Source: Janthinobacterium saanense (GTDB lineage Bacteria; Pseudomonadota; Gammaproteobacteria; Burkholderiales; Burkholderiaceae_D). Taken from it: DNA of 64,000 bases. The DNA lies in contig NZ_JACHCI010000006.1 in NCBI RefSeq assembly GCF_014200675.1, positions 77,931 to 141,930 on the forward strand, read 5' to 3'. Position numbers and translations under genes: made by a program. Shown one piece after another: positions 8,104 to 17,902 of this stretch (its first letter is position 1; each line of letters starts with the position of its first letter). The notes beneath the pieces were generated by a model. It saw only the letters and a program-made list of their open reading frames with translations. It did no database searches and was not told the DNA's origin.

Positions 8104-8445
8104 CTATTTGCAAATCTGGCCCCAAGATAATTCGAATTCACCAGGTGGCATATCCGCCTCCATAACCGTTAAATCTTTCCCGACTGAGATATACCGCTTA
8201 AACCCTGTGTATCCACCAAAGCTATTTTTCGAATTCACTTCGCCACATGGGGCGCCTTTGATGCCGATAAACTGATTCTGAAATTGAGCTGATTCAGGAT
8301 CCTTTAATTTTAACTTAACGTACTTTTCGCCAAGTATTTTAAGGTTAGCATTAATTCTTGCCTCCTTTTGTGCAGCAGATTCCCCGCACGCAAGCAGAGC
8401 TGTGGACATGGCAACAACTCCAAAAGTTAAAAAAATCCTTCGCAT
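8104..8445 (-). CDS. Small lipoprotein of unknown function
   Basis: 113 residues; ATG at 8445 preceded by a strong GGAGGAATT site. The N-terminus is a lipoprotein signal (FLTFGVVAMSTALLACGES) with the acylated Cys at residue 20. The rest has no family I recognise; it contains KLKLKDPESAQFQNQF, a motif style seen in small accessory-region lipoproteins, and Cys residues near positions 68 and 112. Codon use and base content are visibly more AT-rich than in the flanking core genes, suggesting acquired DNA. Confidence 0.65.
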   Translation of the reverse strand: MRRIFLTFGVVAMSTALLACGESAAQKEARINANLKILGEKYVKLKLKDPESAQFQNQFIGIKGAPCGEVNSKNSFGGYTGFKRYISVGKDLTVMEADMPPGEFELSWGQICK

Positions 8446-8525
8446 ACAATTCCTCCATACATTTCAAAGAGGCAATATTACACTAATGAGATTGCTGTAC
8501 AAAAGCCGCCTCATGGGTGGCAAAC

Positions 8526-8553
8526 AAAAAAAAGACCGCCACATGGACGGTCT
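8526..8553 (-). terminator. Rho-independent terminator (minus strand)
   Basis: On the minus strand AGACCGTCC-ATGT-GGCGGTCT is followed by a run of T. The stem pairs 8548-8553 with 8533-8538 and extends inward. It overlaps the stop codon of the phage-tail relic. Confidence 0.65.
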
Positions 8554-8917
8554 ATGCAAGGAACAACTCAAGGGCGCGCGCAGAGGCTCTGTCACCGCTG
8601 ACACGAACGGCAGTCGACTCGCCCCATGGCGGCGGACAATCCCGCTTGGTCGCCCGATGCGATTCAGCCAGATAGTCGCAAGACAGGCGGCGCAGCAGAC
8701 GCGCTTCCCATGGTTGCAGCTCAAAACCACGGGCGGCCTGCCAGGCGGCCATCTCGGCAAAGGTCACCGGCCCGGCGCCCATGCCGGCAGCAACGGTCGG
8801 ACCGAACTCATACAGGTAGTCAATCAGATACGGGATCAGGTCAAAGATGGCCAGGCCTACATCTACGTGCAGGACAAAGGCGACCCGCGCCAGGTCGACC
8901 TGATCAAAATCTTGAAA
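8552..8917 (-). pseudogene. Phage tail-assembly-type gene relic (DUF1799-like)
   Basis: The frame is open from 8917 to 8552 without a credible start at its upstream end; the first ATG is at 8782 (76 residues). The translation LIPYLIDYLYEFGPTVAAG, then VTFAEMAAWQAARGFEL, PWEARLLRRLSCDYLAESHR and a final CPPPW, resembles the short phage proteins encoded near tape-measure genes (DUF1799 type, from memory). Upstream of about 8850 the similarity seems to end, so the gene looks 5'-truncated. No other tail gene is present. Likely debris of an excised or decayed prophage. Confidence 0.5.
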
Positions 8918-8934
8918 TTAACTGAAAGCGAAAA

Positions 8935-9144
8935 ATGAGCGATATGAGCGAAGTGAAAAAATTCATGCGTATGCCGGCCGTGATCGAGGCAACCGGAAAG
9001 GCGCGCCAGACCATCTACGACAACATGAAAGCGGGCACCTTCCCCCAGTCAGTCCGGATCGGCCCAAGGTCGATTGCATGGGACGCTACGGAGATCGCCG
9101 CCTGGCAAAAAAAGGGGAGCGACGAGCGCTCAAAGTCCGATTAA
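8935..9144 (+). CDS. AlpA-family phage/element transcriptional regulator
   Basis: 69 residues. MRMPAVIEATGKARQTIYDNMKAGTFPQSVRIGPRSIAWDATEIAAWQ is the AlpA/excisionase winged-HTH signature, with the helix-turn-helix at about residues 16-35. ATG at 8935 is used; 8944 is possible. AlpA proteins typically control integrase or excision genes of prophages and integrative elements. No integrase is visible here, and tRNA-Pro lies 111 bases downstream, so this seems to be the remaining control gene of a decayed tRNA-inserted element. Confidence 0.8.
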   Translation: MSDMSEVKKFMRMPAVIEATGKARQTIYDNMKAGTFPQSVRIGPRSIAWDATEIAAWQKKGSDERSKSD

Positions 9145-9211
9145 GTACGGAAAAGTACGGCAAGAGCCAAGATTTTTTAAGGCACCTGTAAGGCACGAAG
9201 CACCTGGACAA

Positions 9212-9238
9212 GAAAAAGGCCAATCCGAAGATTGGCCT
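9212..9238 (-). terminator. Terminator of tRNA-Pro (minus strand)
   Basis: The 9-base arms AGGCCAATC (9217-9225) and GATTGGCCT (9230-9238) flank a CGAA loop. On the minus strand the hairpin is followed by TTTTT. It sits 16 bases after the tRNA 3' end. Confidence 0.8.
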
Positions 9239-9254
9239 AAGTCCTTGAATCTAT

Positions 9255-9331
9255 TGGTCGGGGCGAGAAGATTCGAACTTCCGACCCCATGCACCCCATG
9301 CATGTACGCTACCAGGCTGCGCTACGCCCCG
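9255..9331 (-). tRNA. tRNA-Pro (anticodon GGG)
   Basis: A 77-nt cloverleaf including an encoded CCA. The acceptor stem is CGGGGCG/CGCCCCG with discriminator A. The D arm is GCGC-AGCCTGGTA-GCGT (one G-U pair), the anticodon stem is CATGC/GCATG with loop ATGGGGT (GGG at 34-36), and the T arm is GGAAG-TTCGAAT-CTTCT. It resembles E. coli proK-type tRNAs but carries GGG. It is followed by its own terminator. The AlpA gene beyond the 3' end suggests that this tRNA served as an integration site. Confidence 0.93.
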
Positions 9332-9374
9332 ACGAGGTAGGAATTATAGCAGAGGCTTTTGGGTTTTTGCCATG

Positions 9375-9407
9375 CTTTGCGCAGGATTCATTTCGATCTG
9401 CGCAAAG
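9375..9407. repeat. Inverted repeat downstream of the tetR gene
   Basis: CTTTGCGCAG (9375-9384) and CTGCGCAAAG (9398-9407) are perfect 10-base arms around 13 bases. On the minus strand no T-run follows directly, so it is a weak terminator candidate for the efflux operon. On the plus strand TTTATTT follows. Confidence 0.45.
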
Positions 9408-9433
9408 TTTATTTCTGCTGCCAATCGAGTGCC

Positions 9434-10048
9434 TTATTCGCCCAGCAGCAAGGCGGCGGCGGCGATGCGGAAGCCGGCGACCATCGGGCCGGTGTTGACA
9501 TCGGGATTGTGCAACACACGCAGGGGCAAGCCCTGATACATGGAGATCAGGGCGTTCAAGCGCCCTTCCAGCATTTCATCGCCAGCCGGCAAGCCGCGCT
9601 TGATGCGGGCGGCGCGGACGATGTCCAGGAACAGCTGGCGCGAGCGGCGGTCCGCGCAGCGCAGCATGGTGGCAATCGCCGGGTTGCGCGATGCTTCGGA
9701 GAATATCTCCAGCGGCATCACCCAGGTTTTCGGGTCCATGCTTTCCAGCACGTGTTCGTATGCATTATCGATCACCGCCTGCAGCGGGTCTTCCTGTTGC
9801 GCCAGGTCCTGCATCAGGTTCGAGACACGTTCCATATTCTGCATGACGAAGGCGGCGATGATCGCATCCTTGCTGTCGAAGTAGTTATAGATGTGTCCCG
9901 CGCTCATGCCGGCGGCCTTGGAGATTTCGGCCATGCTGGCGCCGTGGAAGCCGCGGCGGCTGAAGCAGCTTTCAGCTGCATCGAGCACTTGCTTGCGCCG
10001 CGTGTTGGCGCGCTCGGGATCCGGATGCTTCTTTTCAACTTGGTTCAT
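9434..10048 (-). CDS. TetR/AcrR-family repressor of the efflux operon
   Basis: 204 residues. The N-terminal HTH is typical: [48 protein letters not shown] (about residues 17-65). A ligand-binding helical domain follows. It is the last gene of the leftward efflux cluster, 64 bases after the outer-membrane channel gene, so it is probably co-transcribed and autoregulated through the palindrome near 16018-16033. Inducer unknown. Confidence 0.88.
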   Translation of the reverse strand: MNQVEKKHPDPERANTRRKQVLDAAESCFSRRGFHGASMAEISKAAGMSAGHIYNYFDSKDAIIAAFVMQNMERVSNLMQDLAQQEDPLQAVIDNAYEHVLESMDPKTWVMPLEIFSEASRNPAIATMLRCADRRSRQLFLDIVRAARIKRGLPAGDEMLEGRLNALISMYQGLPLRVLHNPDVNTGPMVAGFRIAAAALLLGE

Positions 10049-10112
10049 GACTTTTCCAGTAGCGCGCCGGCCCTGCCCTTATGGGCAAGACCGGCGTCGG
10101 CGTCCTCCTTGA

Positions 10113-11561
10113 TTATTGGACGCCGCCAGCCGTTGCCACGACTGTCTGCTCAGGCTGCCAACCGCCACCCAGCACCTGATACAAGGTCACCAGATTGGTG
10201 GCCTTGGCCAGGCGCGCCGTGATCAGGCTTTGCTGCGCCGTGTACAGCGCGCGCTGGGCCACCAGGGCGTTCAGGTAGGTATCGGCGCCCTGCTTGTAGC
10301 GCGCATCATAGATGCTGTAGCTCTTGGCGGACGCGTCAACCAGCGCTTGCTGCGATTGCAGACGCTCGTCGATCGTGCCGCGTTGAGCCAGCGCATCGGA
10401 CACTTCACGGAAAGCCACCTGGATGGCTTTTTCGTATTGCGCCACGGAGATTTCACGCTGCACCTTGGCGATATCGAGGTTGGCGCGGTTCACGCCGCCA
10501 TCGAAGATCGGCAAGCTGATCTGCGGGATGAAACTCCAGCTGCCGCTGCCGGCCTTGAACAGGCCAGACAAGTTGCTGCTGAGCGAACCGGCCGTCGCCG
10601 TCAGCGAAATGCGCGGGAAGAAAGCCGCGCGCGCTGCGCCGATATTGGCGTTGGCGGCGCGCAAGGTGCGCTCCGCTTCGAGCACGTCAGGACGGCGCTG
10701 CAACACATCGGACGGCACGCCCGATGGAATGTCAGCAAGGTTCGCCACCTGGCCAAACTCGCCTTGCGGCAACAGTTCGGCTGGTACGGCGCTGCCGACC
10801 AGCAAGGTCAGCGCGTTTTGATCGAGCGCAACCTGGCTGGTGTAGACAGCCACATCGGAACGGGCCGATTCCACGCTGGTCTGGGCATTGTATTTGTCCA
10901 GGCCAGACGCGGCGCCTGCGTCGAAGCGGCGCACGGCCAGGTCATACGAGGCTTGCTGGCTCTTCAGGGTGTCTTGCGCCACCAGCAGACGCTGCTGGTC
11001 GGCCACCAGGTTCAGATAGGCGCTGGCCACACTCGATACCAGGCTGATCTGCTGAGCGCGGCGTGCTTCTTCCGTCCCCAGGTATTGTTCCAGCGCACTG
11101 TCGGACAGGCTGCGCACGCGGCCGAACAGGTCCAGCTCGTAAGACGACACGCCCAGATTGGCCGTGTACTGGCGCGTGATCGACGCTTCGTCGTTCGGGC
11201 TGGCGTTGCGCGGAATGCGGGTCGCCGTCTGGCCGCCCGATGCCGACAGGGTCGGTATCAGCGCGGCGCGCTCGATGCCGTAGGTGGCGCGCGCCTTCTC
11301 GATATTCAGGATCGAGACGCGCAAGTCGCGGTTATTGGCCAGCGCCAGTTCCAGTACCTGGCGCAAATGCGCGTCGGCAAAGAAATCGCGCCAAACGATG
11401 TCGGCCACCGGCTTGGCGTCAGCCGCCGCCGTGTCGGCCTTGTAAGACGGGCCGGTCGGCCAGCCTGCGGGCGCCGGTGCTGCCGGGCGCTCGTAGGTCG
11501 GGGCCAGGCTGCAGCCAGCCAAAAAGGCCAGCGCTGCCATGGAGAGTAGCGTTTTTTTCAT
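10113..11561 (-). CDS. Outer-membrane efflux channel lipoprotein (OprM/NodT type)
   Basis: 482 residues from the ATG at 11561, one base after the pump gene's stop and with AAGGATG upstream. The lipobox LAFLAGCS puts the acylated Cys near residue 17. Two OEP repeats follow, with features such as [21 protein letters not shown] and [34 protein letters not shown]. It forms the TolC-like exit duct of the tripartite pump. The reading frame can be extended upstream to 11789 inside the pump gene, but that part is not signal-like and is rejected. Confidence 0.93.
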   Translation of the reverse strand: MKKTLLSMAALAFLAGCSLAPTYERPAAPAPAGWPTGPSYKADTAAADAKPVADIVWRDFFADAHLRQVLELALANNRDLRVSILNIEKARATYGIERAALIPTLSASGGQTATRIPRNASPNDEASITRQYTANLGVSSYELDLFGRVRSLSDSALEQYLGTEEARRAQQISLVSSVASAYLNLVADQQRLLVAQDTLKSQQASYDLAVRRFDAGAASGLDKYNAQTSVESARSDVAVYTSQVALDQNALTLLVGSAVPAELLPQGEFGQVANLADIPSGVPSDVLQRRPDVLEAERTLRAANANIGAARAAFFPRISLTATAGSLSSNLSGLFKAGSGSWSFIPQISLPIFDGGVNRANLDIAKVQREISVAQYEKAIQVAFREVSDALAQRGTIDERLQSQQALVDASAKSYSIYDARYKQGADTYLNALVAQRALYTAQQSLITARLAKATNLVTLYQVLGGGWQPEQTVVATAGGVQ

Positions 11562-11562
11562 A

Positions 11563-14500
11563 TTAATGCGCATCCTTAGAAAGCGTGACGGCAGGCGAAG
11601 CAGGCGCAGCTGGCTTCTCGTTTTTCGAGAAGAAACCGCGCACCAGCACGAAGAACACCGGCACGAAGAAGATACCGAGGAAGGTTGCCGACAGCATCCC
11701 GCCCAGCACGCCGATACCGATGGCGTTCTGGCTACCCGAACCTGCACCGCTGGAGATTGCCAGAGGCAACACGCCCAGACCGAAAGCAATCGAGGTCATC
11801 AGGATCGGACGCAGACGCAAACGCACCGCGTGCAAGGTGGCGTCCAGCAAGGACATTCCGGCATCCTGCATTTCCTTGGCAAATTCAACGATCAGAATCG
11901 CGTTCTTCGCCGACAGACCGACCACGGTCAGCAAGCCAACCTGGAAGTAGACGTCGTTCGACAGGCCGAACAGCGAGGTGCCGAGGACGGCGCCGATCAC
12001 GCCCAGCGGTACCACCAGCAGCACCGAGAATGGAATCGACCAGCTTTCATACAGTGCAGCCAGGCACAGGAACACGATCAGCAGCGACAGCGCATACAGC
12101 TGCGGCGTTTGCGAACCGGATTCGCGCTCTTCGAGCGACACGCCGGTCCAGCTGAAACCTATGCCAGGCGGCAATTGAGCGACCATTTTTTCCATCGCAT
12201 CCATCGCCGCGCCGGTACTTTGGCCCGGCGCTGGCGTACCCAGGATTTCAACCGAGGACAAGCCGTTGTAGCGTTCCAGGCGTGGCGAAGCATAGATCCA
12301 CTTGCCGGTGGCAAAGGCCGAGAACGGCACCATGTCGCCGGTAGCATTGCGCACGAACCACTTGTTCATGTCTTCCGGCTGCATGCGCGAATCAGGCTGA
12401 CCCTGCATATACACTTTCTTCACACGGCCGCGGTCGAGGAAGTCGTTCACGTAAGCACTACCCCAGCCTACGCTGAGCACGCGGTTGATATCGGCGATCT
12501 GCAAGCCCAAAGCGGTGGCTTTCTGCTGGTCGATATCGATCTTGTACTGCGGCGTATCTTCCTGGCCGTTCGGACGCACACCCACCATCACCGGGTTTTT
12601 AGCCGCCATACCCAGCAACTGGTTACGTGCAGCGATCAGCGCATCGTGGCCCAGGCCTGCCTCATCTTGCAGTTGCAAGTCGAAACCACTGGCGTTACCC
12701 AGTTCCAGCACGGCTGGCGGCGCAAACGTAAAGACCAGCGCATCCTTGATCTGCAGCAATTTGCCCATGGCGCGACCGGCCACCGCAGGCGACTTCAGAT
12801 TCTTGTCGGTACGCAGTTTCCAGTCTTTCAGGCGCACGAAGGCAATACCCGTGTTCTGGCCGTTACCACCAAAGCTGAAGCCAGCCACGGAAAATACCGA
12901 AGCGACTGCATCTTTTTCATCGTTCATGAAGTGGTCTTCCACTTGCTTGATCACACCCAGGGTGCGCTCTTGCGTGGCGCCGGTCGGCAACTGGATTTGC
13001 GTAAACAGAATGCCCTGGTCTTCTTCCGGCAGGAAGGAGGTCGGCAAGCGCAGGAAGACAAATACCAGGCCAGCGAGCAACAGTACATACAGCAACATCG
13101 AACGGGCGCGGTGGTTGATCATGCTGGCCACCAGGCCCTGGTATTTATTGCTGCTGCTATCGAAGCTGCGGTTGAACCAGCCAAAGAAACCCGTGTTCGA
13201 GGCGTGATGGCCTTTTTCTACCGGTTTGAGCAAGGTGGCGCACAACGCTGGCGTAAATACCAGGGCGACGATCACCGACAAGACCATCGAGGAAACGATG
13301 GTGATCGAGAACTGGCGGTAAATCACACCGGTCGAGCCGCTGAAGAACGCCATCGGCACGAACACGGCCGACAGCACCATGGCGATACCGACCAGCGCGC
13401 CCGTGATCTGCGTCATGGACTTGCGCGTCGCTTCCAGCGGCGACAAGCCCTCTTCACTCATCACCCGCTCGACGTTTTCCACCACCACGATCGCATCGTC
13501 CACCAGCAAGCCGATGGCCAGCACCATGGCGAACATGGTCAGGGTGTTGATCGAGTAACCAAACGCGTTCAGGATGCCGAAAGTACCCAGCAGCACCACT
13601 GGCACGGCCAGGGTCGGGATCAGGGTAGCGCGGAAGTTCTGCAGGAACAGATACATGACCAGGAACACCAGCACAATCGCTTCTACCAGGGTTTTGACCA
13701 CTTCTTCGATCGACAGCTTGACGAACGGCGTGGTGTCGTACGCGATCTGGGAGCTCATGCCTTCAGGGAATTGCTTGCTCAGCTCGGCCAACATCGCCTT
13801 GGCGGCGTTAGCCGTGTCCAGCGCATTGGCGCCGGTAGCGAGCTTGATCGCCACACCGGTTGCCGCATGGCCGTTGTAACGGGCGACGGTATTGTAGTTC
13901 TCGCGGCCCAGCTCCATGCGCGCCACGTCCTTCAGGTACACCATGGCGCCGCTGGTCGTGGTTTTCAGCAAGATTGCGCCGAACTGTTCCGGCGTTTGCA
14001 AGCGGCTTTGCGCCGAAACGGTAGCGTTCAGCTGCTGACCCTTGACCGATGGCGTGCCACCGAGTTCACCAGCCGACACTTCGGTGTTTTGCGCCTGCAC
14101 GGCCGTGATGATGTCGCCAGGCGTCAGGTTGAAGCTTTGCAGCTTGGCCGGATCGAGCCAGATACGCATGGCGTATTGCGAACCGAACAGTGTCACATCG
14201 CCCACGCCCGCGACGCGGCTCAAAGGATCGACCACGTTGGCGGCGACATAGTCGCTCAAGTCGGTCTGGTCCATCTTGCCGTTTTCGGAAATGAAGCCGA
14301 ACACCATCAAGAAGTTCTTGGTGGCTTTCGAGACGACCAGACCCTGTTGCGTCACTTCGGCAGGCAGCAGTGGCGTGGCCAGTTGCAGCTTGTTCTGCAC
14401 TTGCACCTGAGCAATGTCAGGATTGGTGCTGTTGGTGAACGTCAGGGTGATGGTGATGCCACCGGTCGAGTCGCTGGACGACGCCATGTAGCGCAAGCCA

Positions 14501-14718
14501 TCGATACCCTTCATCTTTTGTTCGATGACCTGGGTGACTGCATCTTCAACGGTCTTGGCAGAGGCGCCAGGGTAGGAGCCAGCGATGGAAATCGATGGCG
14601 GCGCGATACTAGGGTATTGCGAGATCGGCAAGCCGAGGATCGACAACACGCCGCCAAGCATGATGACGATCGCGACCACCCAGGCGAAAATCGGGCGGTC
14701 AATGAAAAAACGGGCCAT
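11563..14718 (-). CDS. RND multidrug efflux pump, HAE1 family (AcrB/MexB type)
   Basis: 1051 residues, the normal AcrB length. [23 protein letters not shown] is the first membrane helix; the protein has 12 helices and two large periplasmic loops. The proton-relay aspartates lie in [18 protein letters not shown] at about residues 400-420. The C-terminal half repeats the fold, with [17 protein letters not shown]. It should exchange protons for drugs or toxic compounds and pass them to the outer-membrane channel. It lies 15 bases after the adaptor gene in a three-gene operon. Substrate cannot be read from sequence. Confidence 0.95.
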   Translation of the reverse strand: MARFFIDRPIFAWVVAIVIMLGGVLSILGLPISQYPSIAPPSISIAGSYPGASAKTVEDAVTQVIEQKMKGIDGLRYMASSSDSTGGITITLTFTNSTNPDIAQVQVQNKLQLATPLLPAEVTQQGLVVSKATKNFLMVFGFISENGKMDQTDLSDYVAANVVDPLSRVAGVGDVTLFGSQYAMRIWLDPAKLQSFNLTPGDIITAVQAQNTEVSAGELGGTPSVKGQQLNATVSAQSRLQTPEQFGAILLKTTTSGAMVYLKDVARMELGRENYNTVARYNGHAATGVAIKLATGANALDTANAAKAMLAELSKQFPEGMSSQIAYDTTPFVKLSIEEVVKTLVEAIVLVFLVMYLFLQNFRATLIPTLAVPVVLLGTFGILNAFGYSINTLTMFAMVLAIGLLVDDAIVVVENVERVMSEEGLSPLEATRKSMTQITGALVGIAMVLSAVFVPMAFFSGSTGVIYRQFSITIVSSMVLSVIVALVFTPALCATLLKPVEKGHHASNTGFFGWFNRSFDSSSNKYQGLVASMINHRARSMLLYVLLLAGLVFVFLRLPTSFLPEEDQGILFTQIQLPTGATQERTLGVIKQVEDHFMNDEKDAVASVFSVAGFSFGGNGQNTGIAFVRLKDWKLRTDKNLKSPAVAGRAMGKLLQIKDALVFTFAPPAVLELGNASGFDLQLQDEAGLGHDALIAARNQLLGMAAKNPVMVGVRPNGQEDTPQYKIDIDQQKATALGLQIADINRVLSVGWGSAYVNDFLDRGRVKKVYMQGQPDSRMQPEDMNKWFVRNATGDMVPFSAFATGKWIYASPRLERYNGLSSVEILGTPAPGQSTGAAMDAMEKMVAQLPPGIGFSWTGVSLEERESGSQTPQLYALSLLIVFLCLAALYESWSIPFSVLLVVPLGVIGAVLGTSLFGLSNDVYFQVGLLTVVGLSAKNAILIVEFAKEMQDAGMSLLDATLHAVRLRLRPILMTSIAFGLGVLPLAISSGAGSGSQNAIGIGVLGGMLSATFLGIFFVPVFFVLVRGFFSKNEKPAAPASPAVTLSKDAH

Positions 14719-14733
14719 TAATATTCTCCTGAA

Positions 14734-15951
14734 TTAGTGGGCGCTGGCGGCCGAGGCGGCTGCCGATGCCGATGCGGCTGCGCCAGGCGCGGCGGGAGCC
14801 TGGGCCGGCACGGCGACAGCAGGTGCGCCTGGCTTGATTTTTTGCAAGCCTTCCACGATCACGCGGTCACCAGTAGCCAGACCCGAGGTCACCAGCCAGC
14901 TGTCGCCGACGGTGCCACCAGTGGTCAGCACGCGCTGTTCAACTTTGCCTTCCTTGTTCAGTATCATGGCGGTCGCTTCGCCGCGCTGATTACGCGTCAC
15001 GCCGACTTGCGGCACCGTGATGGCTTGATCGTTGACGCCGGTTTCCAGCTGCGCACGCACATACATGCCTGGCAGCAAATCACCTTTTGGATTCGGGAAC
15101 AGCGCGCGCAGCACCACGTTGCCGGTGGTCGGATCGACCGTCACGCCAGCAAACTGCAGCTTGCCCGGTTCGCTGTACTTGCTGCCGTCCGGCAGCAGCA
15201 GGCTGACCTTGGCCTGGCCATCGCCGGCCTTCTTCAGGCTGCCGTCAGCCAATTGGCGCTTCAGGCGCAGCAAGTCGGTGCTCGACTGCGTCACATCGAC
15301 GTAGATCGGATCGAGCTGCTGCACGGTGGTCAGGGCAGTCGTCTGGCCTGCCGTGACCAGCGCGCCGGCCGTCACGGTCGAGGTGCTGGTGCGGCCGCTG
15401 ATCGGCGCCGTCACGGTGCTGTATTTCAGGTTGATGTTGGCCGTTTCCAGCGCTGCCGCTGCCGACTCGACGTCTGCCTTGGATTGCTCGAAAGCCGCGA
15501 CTGCATCATCGTAATCCTGGCGGCTCACGCCTTCGATGGCCACCAGTTCCTTGTAGCGCGCCGCTTTCGGACCAGCCGTCAGCAGATTGGCCTTGGCCTT
15601 GGACAGGGCCGCCTTGGCCGAACTGTAGGCAGCCTGGAACGTCGCAGGATCGATCTGGTACAGGGCCGCGCCTGCTTTGACATCGCTACCTTCGACAAAC
15701 AAGCGTTTTTGAATCAAGCCGCCCACTTGCGGACGCACATCGGCGACCTGATAGGCATTGGTACGACCGGGCAAATCGACCGTCATCGGCAACGCGGCCG
15801 GATTAACAGTAAACACGACCACCTGCGGCGCTTGTTGCGCGTGCGGTGCCTCCTGTTTTTTACTGCAGCCGGCCATGATTACAGTGGCGCACAGAACGGC
15901 AATAGCGCCGCTCGTACGCGGCGACGTCAAGGAAAAAGTTGGTTGCATCAT
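14734..15951 (-). CDS. RND efflux periplasmic adaptor lipoprotein (AcrA/MexA type)
   Basis: 405 residues starting at tandem ATGs (15951/15948). The lipobox IMAGCSKK anchors it to the inner membrane. Lipoyl/barrel-sandwich halves (VRPQVGGLIQKRLFVEGSDVKAGAALYQIDP and STVTAPISGRTSTSTVTAGALVTAG) flank an alpha hairpin, followed by beta-barrel and membrane-proximal domains. The C-terminus is a low-complexity Ala/Ser/Pro tail. First gene of the pump operon. Confidence 0.94.
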   Translation of the reverse strand: MMQPTFSLTSPRTSGAIAVLCATVIMAGCSKKQEAPHAQQAPQVVVFTVNPAALPMTVDLPGRTNAYQVADVRPQVGGLIQKRLFVEGSDVKAGAALYQIDPATFQAAYSSAKAALSKAKANLLTAGPKAARYKELVAIEGVSRQDYDDAVAAFEQSKADVESAAAALETANINLKYSTVTAPISGRTSTSTVTAGALVTAGQTTALTTVQQLDPIYVDVTQSSTDLLRLKRQLADGSLKKAGDGQAKVSLLLPDGSKYSEPGKLQFAGVTVDPTTGNVVLRALFPNPKGDLLPGMYVRAQLETGVNDQAITVPQVGVTRNQRGEATAMILNKEGKVEQRVLTTGGTVGDSWLVTSGLATGDRVIVEGLQKIKPGAPAVAVPAQAPAAPGAAASASAAASAASAH

Positions 15952-16364
15952 GGACTTTCTGAAAGAGAAGCAGGCTAGTGTCGTTAGAAATGAGTGAATT
16001 TATTAACGCAGATCAAAGAATGAACGATCATTCTAAAATCGTCAAGGGTCGTTACAATTGAAACAAAGTAACTATTAATGCGATTGAATTGTCAATGAGG
16101 CAATATAAAGAACAAAAGAACAGCTGGGTCGCAGCAGCCGGATCAGACAACTGACAGGCGACGGCAAAAGGAGTGACGCGGAATAGTGGCTTGAATGAAT
16201 ACTGTAGCAGGGTAAGAGTTTCTTTGCAGAACGTGGTGATATGTGCGCAACACTAACGGGCGCCCCCCTGTTCGGCATAATTATTTACCAATGGTATCGA
16301 AAAGGCACTGTAGAACATGTGCGCTACTATGGTTGTCCGATGCGAGACCAGGCAGGGGTGCCAC
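15952..16364. other. Divergent intergenic region between efflux operon and kaiC-like gene
   Basis: 413 bases with no convincing gene. It holds the efflux promoter/operator described separately. Just before the kaiC-like ATG there is a GGCAGGGG ribosome-binding stretch. A frame running into kaiC from 16317 is present but is better read as leader. Confidence 0.6.
16018..16057 (-). promoter_or_regulatory. Promoter and TetR-type operator of the RND efflux operon
   Basis: On the minus strand TTGTAA (16057-16052), 16 bases, then TAGAAT (16035-16030) form a candidate -35/-10 pair. The 16-base palindrome GAATGA-ACGA-TCATTC at 16018-16033 overlaps the -10 and start region, the expected position for repression by the TetR protein encoded at the end of the operon. 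Family knowledge supports such short palindromes; binding is inferred. Confidence 0.55.
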
Positions 16365-17894
16365 ATGACCGCAATAGCACAGGACAGCACGCCACCACCG
16401 CAGGGCCAGGGGGCGCCAGCCTTGCCGGCGCTCCCCTTGTCGCCCTTGCTATCGACCGGCGTAGCGGGCCTCGATACCGTGCTCACTGGCGGCCTGCTGG
16501 CCGAGCGCCTGTATCTGGTCGAAGGCATCCCCGGCACAGGCAAGACCACCCTGGGCCTGCAATTTTTGACCGAAGGCGCGCGCCTGGGCGAAGCCGTGCT
16601 GTATATCGCACTGGCCGAGTCTGAGCCGGAGCTGCGCGCCGCCGCCCTCTCGCATGGCTGGGACCTGGCCGGCATCGCCATCGAGGAAGTCTCGTCCAAC
16701 GATGACATCATCGATCCGGAACGCCAATACACGATTTTTCATCCGTCCGAGATCGAACTGGCCTCCACCAACCAGCGCATCGTGGCAGCCATCGAAAAAC
16801 ACCAGCCTACCCGGCTGGTACTCGATTCACTTTCGGAATTGCAGTTGCTGGCTGAAAGCCCGCTGCGCTACCGGCGCCAGGTGGTAGCACTTAAGCAATA
16901 TCTGGCAAGCAAGCATTGCACCAGCATCCTGATCGATGACCGTTCTGCCCTCGATGATGGCTTGCAAGTGCGCAGCGTGGCCCATGGCGTGCTCTCGCTG
17001 GAATTGCACAATCAGGATTATGGCAATGACCGGCGCCGCCTGCGCGTGGTGAAATACCGCGGCGTGTCGTTTCGCGGCGGCGCGCACGATTACAAGATCG
17101 CCTACGGCGGCCTGGTGGTGTATCCGCGCCTGGTAGCGGCCGATACCCGGCACGATAGCGGCCATCGCCACCTGTCGAGCGGCATACCCGAACTCGACTT
17201 GATGACGGGCGGCGGCCTGGAAGAAGGCATGAGCACCCTCATTTCCGGCCCGGCCGGCAGCGGCAAGTCCACCTTGGCGGCGCAATTCGTGCATGCGGCC
17301 ACTGCGCGCGGTGAAGCCTGCGCCATGTTCCTGTTCGAAGAAGCGCGCAACAAGTTGCTGAACCGGGCCGACAGCGTGGGCATGCGCCTGAACGCGGCCT
17401 TGTCCACCGGCTTGTTGAGCGCACAGCAAGTCGATCCGGCCGAACTGGCGCCGGGAGAATTCGCCCATGCCGTGGTCGACGCCGCCGACCGGGGCGCCAA
17501 AATCATCGTCATCGATAGCCTGAATGGCTATATGCATGCGGTGCCCGATGAACGCTTCCAGAATACCTATCTGCATGAACTACTTAACTATCTGAGCCAG
17601 CGCGGCGTGGCCACCCTGCTGGTCGGCGTGCAGCCCAATATACTGGGCACGACCATGACTACCTCGTCCGACGCCAGTTATCTGGCCGACAACGTCATCA
17701 TGCTGCGCTACTATGAAACGGAGGGTGAAGTGCGGCAAGCCATTTCGGTGTTCAAGAAACGCGCCAGTACGCATGAGCGCAGCATACGCCGCTTCGAAAT
17801 CGATAGGCAAGGCATACGCATCGGTCCTGTGCTGGCCGGTTTTCACGGCATATTGTCGGGCCTGCCTACGGCGGGACAGGCGCCATCGCCCTAG
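16365..17894 (+). CDS. KaiC-like dual RecA-domain ATPase
   Basis: 509 residues from the ATG at 16365, which follows GGCAGGGG; the 16 extra upstream in-frame residues are not used. Two KaiC domains are present. The first has Walker A GIPGTGKTT at about residues 53-61. The second has GPAGSGKST at about 290-300 and Walker-B-like IIVIDSLNGY. The glutamates of KaiC are visible in the first domain (YIALAESEPEL) and in the second (FLFEEARNKL). Unlike cyanobacterial clocks there is no kaiA or kaiB. It is followed 8 bases later by a hybrid kinase and is probably a signalling partner of it. Confidence 0.88.
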   Translation: MTAIAQDSTPPPQGQGAPALPALPLSPLLSTGVAGLDTVLTGGLLAERLYLVEGIPGTGKTTLGLQFLTEGARLGEAVLYIALAESEPELRAAALSHGWDLAGIAIEEVSSNDDIIDPERQYTIFHPSEIELASTNQRIVAAIEKHQPTRLVLDSLSELQLLAESPLRYRRQVVALKQYLASKHCTSILIDDRSALDDGLQVRSVAHGVLSLELHNQDYGNDRRRLRVVKYRGVSFRGGAHDYKIAYGGLVVYPRLVAADTRHDSGHRHLSSGIPELDLMTGGGLEEGMSTLISGPAGSGKSTLAAQFVHAATARGEACAMFLFEEARNKLLNRADSVGMRLNAALSTGLLSAQQVDPAELAPGEFAHAVVDAADRGAKIIVIDSLNGYMHAVPDERFQNTYLHELLNYLSQRGVATLLVGVQPNILGTTMTTSSDASYLADNVIMLRYYETEGEVRQAISVFKKRASTHERSIRRFEIDRQGIRIGPVLAGFHGILSGLPTAGQAPSP

Positions 17895-17902
17895 GGCAAG
17901 CC

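Noticed and set aside
8061-8125. Repeated CTGGCCCC near 8067 and 8116 as possible insertion-sequence ends
   Set aside because: The copies are direct, short, and no transposase or target duplication is visible.
8402-8938. 178-codon plus-strand frame
   Set aside because: It starts antisense to the lipoprotein signal peptide and passes through a terminator and the phage relic; only its last 30 codons look protein-like, and no family fits.
11539-14721. 1060-codon plus-strand frame
   Set aside because: It is exactly antisense to the RND pump gene, is His/Gln/Arg-rich without domains, and reflects GC-rich codon bias.
16365-17894. Circadian clock gene kaiC
   Set aside because: No kaiA or kaiB; KaiC-like ATPases in proteobacteria are not evidence of a clock.
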